Shown: piece by piece, positions 59,201 through 64,000 of the stretch
How the letters are laid out: every line of letters begins with the position of its first letter
Numbering within the stretch: position 1 is the stretch's first letter
NCBI GenBank assembly: GCA_013397075.1
Contig: VWZS01000638.1
Span: 2,554,417-2,618,416, forward strand
DNA: 64,000 nucleotides
Source of the DNA: Rhabdornis inornatus
Lineage: Eukaryota > Chordata > Aves > Passeriformes > Rhabdornithidae
Reading direction: 5' to 3'
Notes under the pieces: generated by a model
Databases searched by the model: none
Told to the model about the DNA's origin: nothing
What the model saw: the letters and a program-made list of their open reading frames with translations, nothing else
Translations under genes and position numbers: made by a program

Positions 59201-62057
59201 AGCTCCTGCAAATTTTGTGTTACCAAGTTGGAAGGCACAAAATTGTGGGAAAGTGTCTCCATCACATTTCAGTTTGTGCAGTGATGTGCACAACAAGAGT
59301 AAGTGCTACTGGTAGATTAGTTGGATAGATGACTTGGCCACACTTCAGAGTCTCTTTGGAGTGGCTTGAAATGATGACAAAAGGAGCAGCATAAGAAATC
59401 AGTATTACAAATACCCATATTAAACATTGCAAATGCTAGCTGTATCTGGTGTTCTGTCCTTGCAGTCCAGTGAAAATTTCACCTGTAGACAGTAAGGGAA
59501 ATTACTCCCGGTAGAGTTTTTACCCTAAAAATAAATTCCTCCCAGTGGCTGATCATTTGACTCATAGGTTTTCTTGCCTAGGTTGTGGGGTCTGGCTGAT
59601 GGACATAGACTGTAGCTCTTCATAATCTGGAACTCTCTCCTCTGTAGGCTAAAGAAATCCTTGACCAAAGTAGGTCAGCAGACCATGCCTGGCCTCGAGA
59701 AACAGCTTTGATCAGGGACAGCAAATTTCTTGCTGTTGCTCATAATAATTTTCTTCAAATGTGATAGTTTTCTTTCAAATGGGAAAGAGCGTTACAGACC
59801 TGGATGGCAATGACAGCTCCCTGAAGCTTGGGTCCTCTGCTGGTACTTTACAGAAAGAGTGTTCTGATGAGAGAGAATCCCAAAGCAGAGGATTTAGGAT
59901 TAAAAAACCCCAAACTAAAAGTGTGTAAGGAATCCTTTGTAAAGAACCTTGATACACCTCTCATGTTCTCATTTCTGTAACATTCAATTGCTCGTTCCTT
60001 AAAAGCAGACAATAGCTGAAGTTTTCTTTTCATAACATCTATACAAGTAATTTTAGCATCTCAAAATTTGCCTTTTTTCAAAACACTTATTTTAAATTTT
60101 TAAAAAAGTTTTTTATGTCTACTATCCTGGTTCCCAAATGTATCCAAATCCCCAAATTTCCTAAATTAGTTCACCAATCACTTCAAAGCTTGTGATCATT
60201 TATTTTTCACTTTACAGTTTCATTTTAACAGATAAAGTGCTGGTGTTAAAATGAGAGTTATGACATTTTACAAAATATTTAGCAATGAGAATGCTAACAG
60301 TACTACTTTTCACTTTGGCACTGCCTATGACAAGGTTATAGTTTGTGGACATAACTTAAAAATCAACTTATTTTAAATAACTTTGCCTCTAAACAAGCTT
60401 TTAGGTCAAGTCTCAAAGATTAGAGTATATAAAAATGATGCGTCTGGGCTACTTCAGATTGTCCTTTAAGACATAAAAATAAGTCTCTGATGTTTTCTCT
60501 ATAGGGAAATTCATGCTGTTGTCCAGTTAGATTCATTAAAGCTCTGGTCTAGCCTCTCTGCAGATGTTACTATTATTCTGGAATGAAAAAAGGCAACCAG
60601 CCATTTCTGGGCACTCTGTAAAGTCTTGAAAGCAAGGTAGCTTAAAATTAATGTTTGTATCCTGCTGTGTTCTTATGACCCCCAATGCACCTTGGGCACT
60701 AATAAACTATAAATAAGATATAAATAAGATCAAAAGATTAACTCTCTCATGCCCAGAAAATTTGAAGAATACCAAAATTAAGCTTCCTGATATAGTTGTA
60801 TTATGACACACTTTTTGATAATGTGATCAATATTATTTTTATGTTACAATAGATTAACCTAATTAGATATCTGTGGAAAAGTATATTTTCTCTTGAAATT
60901 TTGCAAATGCTTGTTTATTCATTTTATAATTGATTTATCCTTGCTTTGGGCCAATTTGTTGCCTGGGATTATGCTTTCCTTGCCTGTGTGCGAGTTCAAT
61001 AATAAAAATGCAATTTTTTATGTCCTTTCTTATTTTTGAACTACTGAAAGCTGGTTCTTTATTATCCAAAGATAGATAATTAATGAGGGCAACTCTCCCA
61101 AGGATTGTCCGTTGCTGTCTAAAATGCAGAATGAAAATGTCAAGTCTTCAGATTGCTGTAACTCAAATTATTTTGTTTTGCCATTACTGTAGTTTACTGG
61201 TAATTCAAAAGCTTCCATCATGCTGCTAAAATAAACTTCAAGAGAACAAGAAGGGTGGTACCTTTTCTGCTTCATGAAAACTAGTGTAAGTAGAGCAAAG
61301 TATGAGACATATTTGAAAAGAGAGCCCAGCACCTGCTTTTGGGTTGACAGTCACTCTTTGTGAGTGTGATGTGAAAGTGTAAAATTTTCCTAACCACCCA
61401 GATAACAAGCCTGTAAAAACAGTTAATCACTCATTTATTCTCTCTATGTCTTTAATTTTATTTTTCCTGTTGTTGCTATTATTACTTAAAAGTAGTTACT
61501 TAAAAGTAGTGGAAGAAAGCCTGAAGTACACAACTCCTATTTTTCAGCAGGTTTTGTGTTGATTGCTTGGTTGGTTTTGATTTTTATTTTTTATCTGATT
61601 TTAGAGCTAAAAGTAGACATGAGGGGCTGGGAATCAGAAACTCCAGCCTTCCTAATGCCACAGGCTTGTTAGTCTTGGCTGAGTCATTTAGGTTAAATCC
61701 TTCGAAAACAGTTTTTAAACTTGAATGCTCAAGCAAAGGACTTTTGTTTGAGCAATGTCTCGATGCTCTTTCTCCAGGGGAAGCTGAGCAGAGATTGTAC
61801 TGGTGAGGTTGTCCATGAGGCTCTTGGGGTCACCACCAAGGCTGGGTGACAGGGCTAGGAGTCCACACACGGCCAGCAGGCAGCCTTGGGAGAGGAAAGC
61901 TCATGTCCTTACAAACAATCTGATGGACGAAGGTGTGGGTGTTAATGTCTTGGAAACGGGGCTTAATGTCCCCACTGGCTTTGGGCAGCAGGTTTGTTGC
62001 AGAGCATGGATAGCTCGGCTCCTGAAACAAACAAGGCTTGCACAAGCCTGAGTTTCT
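59201..62057. other. AT-rich region, no gene seen
   Basis: Non-coding sequence with short unsupported open frames. The part 60840-61215 is unusually rich in ATTA-type homeodomain motifs and may be a conserved non-coding element; I cannot test conservation. Confidence 0.65.
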
Positions 62058-62336
62058 GATTTTTGGGGTAAAATAGTAGGTTCAAGGGGGGATATGTGGT
62101 AGGTGGTTCTGGAGGGCTGTACCTTCCCTGTACCTCAGCCGGTGGGGAAAGGAAAAGGGCAACATGCAGGCGGGAGTTTAGGATGAAAGGAGGCTGTGCC
62201 CTCGCAAACCTCGAGAGAACAAACCCCGCGGGTGTGTGCCGGTGGACTCGCTCCCTTTATTCGAATAAACTTGTGGGACTCCTCTGTCTCCGTTTTGGAC
62301 ATAAACCTCTGGCATTTGTGGATTTTCCTGATCCTT
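62058..62336 (+). mobile_element. Probable short solo LTR
   Basis: A CpG-bearing island in AT-rich DNA. It has a TATA-like AGGATGAAAGGAGG near 62180, a GCGGGTGTGTGCCGGTGGAC segment, and a poly(A) signal in CGAATAAAC near 62265. It then runs through GACATAAACCTCTGGCATTT to GGATTTTCCTGA. The compact TATA-to-AATAAA spacing fits the U3-R-U5 of a short bird LTR, which I associate tentatively with passerines. Ends are uncertain, and no internal region is present. Confidence 0.55.
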
Positions 62337-64000
62337 GTGAAGGGTTGGGTCTCCCTCTCTGCCCTCTCCCTCCTTTCTGCTGCCCCAAAGAAGTTTGTCT
62401 GCCAGAAAAACACAGCCCCAATGTGTTTTACATCAGCTGGAGCATAAGAGTTCAGCATCTCTTATGTGTGCTAAAGAAAGGTGAAGGAGAGGGTTTTGGA
62501 GGTGATCAGAAAAGCAAGAGAGTGTTAATGATGTAGATGAGTTGCTTGTCGTTGAAATGCTGGTCCCTGCGCTTCTTCAGTAGAAATTACTATTTTCTAG
62601 ATGGAGAAGCAACCAGTAGCTTGATTTCATTACAAATGCCAAAAAAATATTACTCATGTTAGCAAAAGAAATTACTGTTCTGTCTTTTTTTCTCTTTAAA
62701 ACCTCAGAACCTGTTACTGTTTCCAGGACAGCTTGGAAATGAGAATTTAATTTTTTTTTTTTAAGTTGGAAAAGCAAATAATCCCTGATTTCATTGCCTG
62801 TTAAAATGCAATAGTCTGGATCCTTTTGTGAATTCTCAATCATGTTTGCAGCTCTGCTGGGGACAGAGCAGCAGGTACAGCAAACCATGTGACCCAAGCT
62901 CTGCACATGCAGAGGTGCTGAGGTGGTGGGTCAGTGCTTTTTTGGCTTAGGGGGACGCCTGTGTCTGTGCTTCGTTTCATTTGACATCATTAATTCTAAC
63001 AGTGCCCACTCTCAGGGCTGAACAGCTGCCAGTGCACCTGCACAGAAAGCCCTGGAAGCAGCTTGCATGTTTTCTGTATGCATTTTAGCTAAAATCCAAA
63101 CATTACAAGGACTTCAAGTGAGCTTTTCACACACTGAAGAAGACCTGACCGAGTAAAAAGATGGTTTTTGTCTCACTTGAAACTGTCATTTTCCCCCATA
63201 TTAGATGTTCTTCCCAGTGTCATGTGTCTTAGCATAAGACTCTTCTGACTCTAGGCACGAGAGTTAAATTCATCACTGCTCTTCCTTTGACATTGACCAT
63301 TACCAGAAAAATCTTGGACTCTTTCTCTGCAGGGGACACATTTCAGGTGCACGGAGCAGGGGATTTAAGGAATAACATCTTGATTGAGAATAGAGTGGCA
63401 AATTGAGTTTCTGGCCAGGGAATGGGAACCAGACACAGGGAAGTGGAGGCTTGGTACTTGCAAAGTCCCTCAGTGCACAAGGACTGGCTGCAGGCAGGTT
63501 CCCTATGCAGTATCAGCAGAGGGGAGAATAAGAGCAAGAATCACAAGACTCTTTCCATGACAACATGGAAATCTTATCTTCTCCTGGACTTGGCTTGTGT
63601 GGTATCTCATCCAGGGAACAGTTCAGAAAAAATGAGAAACACTGAAATCCCTGGAGTATCTCCTTAGCAATTAGGGGTGAACTGAAAAGTTTTTCTATGA
63701 TGTGCAGAATCCATGAAAGGCTGAAAGTGCTTGAAAGGGCAAGAAGATGTAATTCAGTGACCAGACCCAGCTGTACCTGTGAGGCTGATCCTGCTGAAAG
63801 CACTCCTGAAGCTCAGGGCTGATGACCAGCACAGTGACAAAGGTCTGAGGGCTCCTGTCTTGCCTCAGGACACCACCGAAGTGCTATAACATTGAAACCC
63901 AAGTAGGTAGTGGGGGCTGTTGAAGGAGATGGGCTCAACGGAGCACAAATACAGGTAGGAGGAATTCAGAGACTTAGTCTTGCCTGTGCTGGGAGCCAAG
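62337..64000. other. Terminal region, no gene seen
   Basis: Mostly AT-rich DNA with short open frames. I recognise no exon of the next expected gene in this direction (NUAK1 in the human order). Confidence 0.65.

Noticed and set aside
62337..64000. Exons of the next gene (NUAK1 in human order)
   Set aside because: No open frame here carries kinase motifs or supported splice sites.
1..64000. CRISPR arrays, bacterial operons, prophage or other prokaryotic systems
   Set aside because: The sequence has introns, CpG islands, CR1 and LTR elements of a vertebrate; no regularly spaced repeats or dense gene runs are present.

Overview
The window looks like nuclear DNA of a bird. Signs are CR1 LINE 3' tails in the typical avian form, long avian-type ERVL-like solo LTRs, AT-rich and CpG-poor introns, two sharp CpG islands, and two vertebrate genes in the order known from human 12q23.3 (APPL2 next to C12orf75/OCC1). 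I cannot fix the species; one short LTR is of a type I tentatively associate with songbirds.

Left part (1-19.7 kb): the first five coding exons of APPL2 on the minus strand, encoding residues 1-124 of the adaptor's BAR domain. Exon 1 lies in a CpG-island promoter (about 18.4-19.7 kb). The rest of APPL2 lies beyond position 1. Intron 2 carries a solo LTR in antisense orientation, 154 bp before exon 3.

Middle (19.7-34.8 kb): about 15 kb of intergenic DNA between two divergently transcribed genes. A 5'-truncated CR1 sits directly upstream of the APPL2 promoter. The rest is AT-rich sequence with small repeats and no gene I can support.

Right part (34.8-53.5 kb): C12orf75 (OCC1) on the plus strand, a protein of about 63 residues spread over five coding exons, two of them very short (25 and 36 nt). 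Its first exon sits in a CpG island that is misassembled: a 690-bp block and an 86-bp block are each present twice, beside single-N joints and a 116-N gap, so both copies of the exon-1 neighbourhood are incomplete. After OCC1 (53.5-64 kb) there are two more solo LTRs and AT-rich DNA that may hold regulatory elements.

No new multi-gene system is visible. The most useful observations are the false duplication that hides part of OCC1 exon 1, the N-terminal acylation signature and microexon structure of OCC1, a candidate alternative or untranslated OCC1 exon at 53.38 kb, and the placement of the retroelements.
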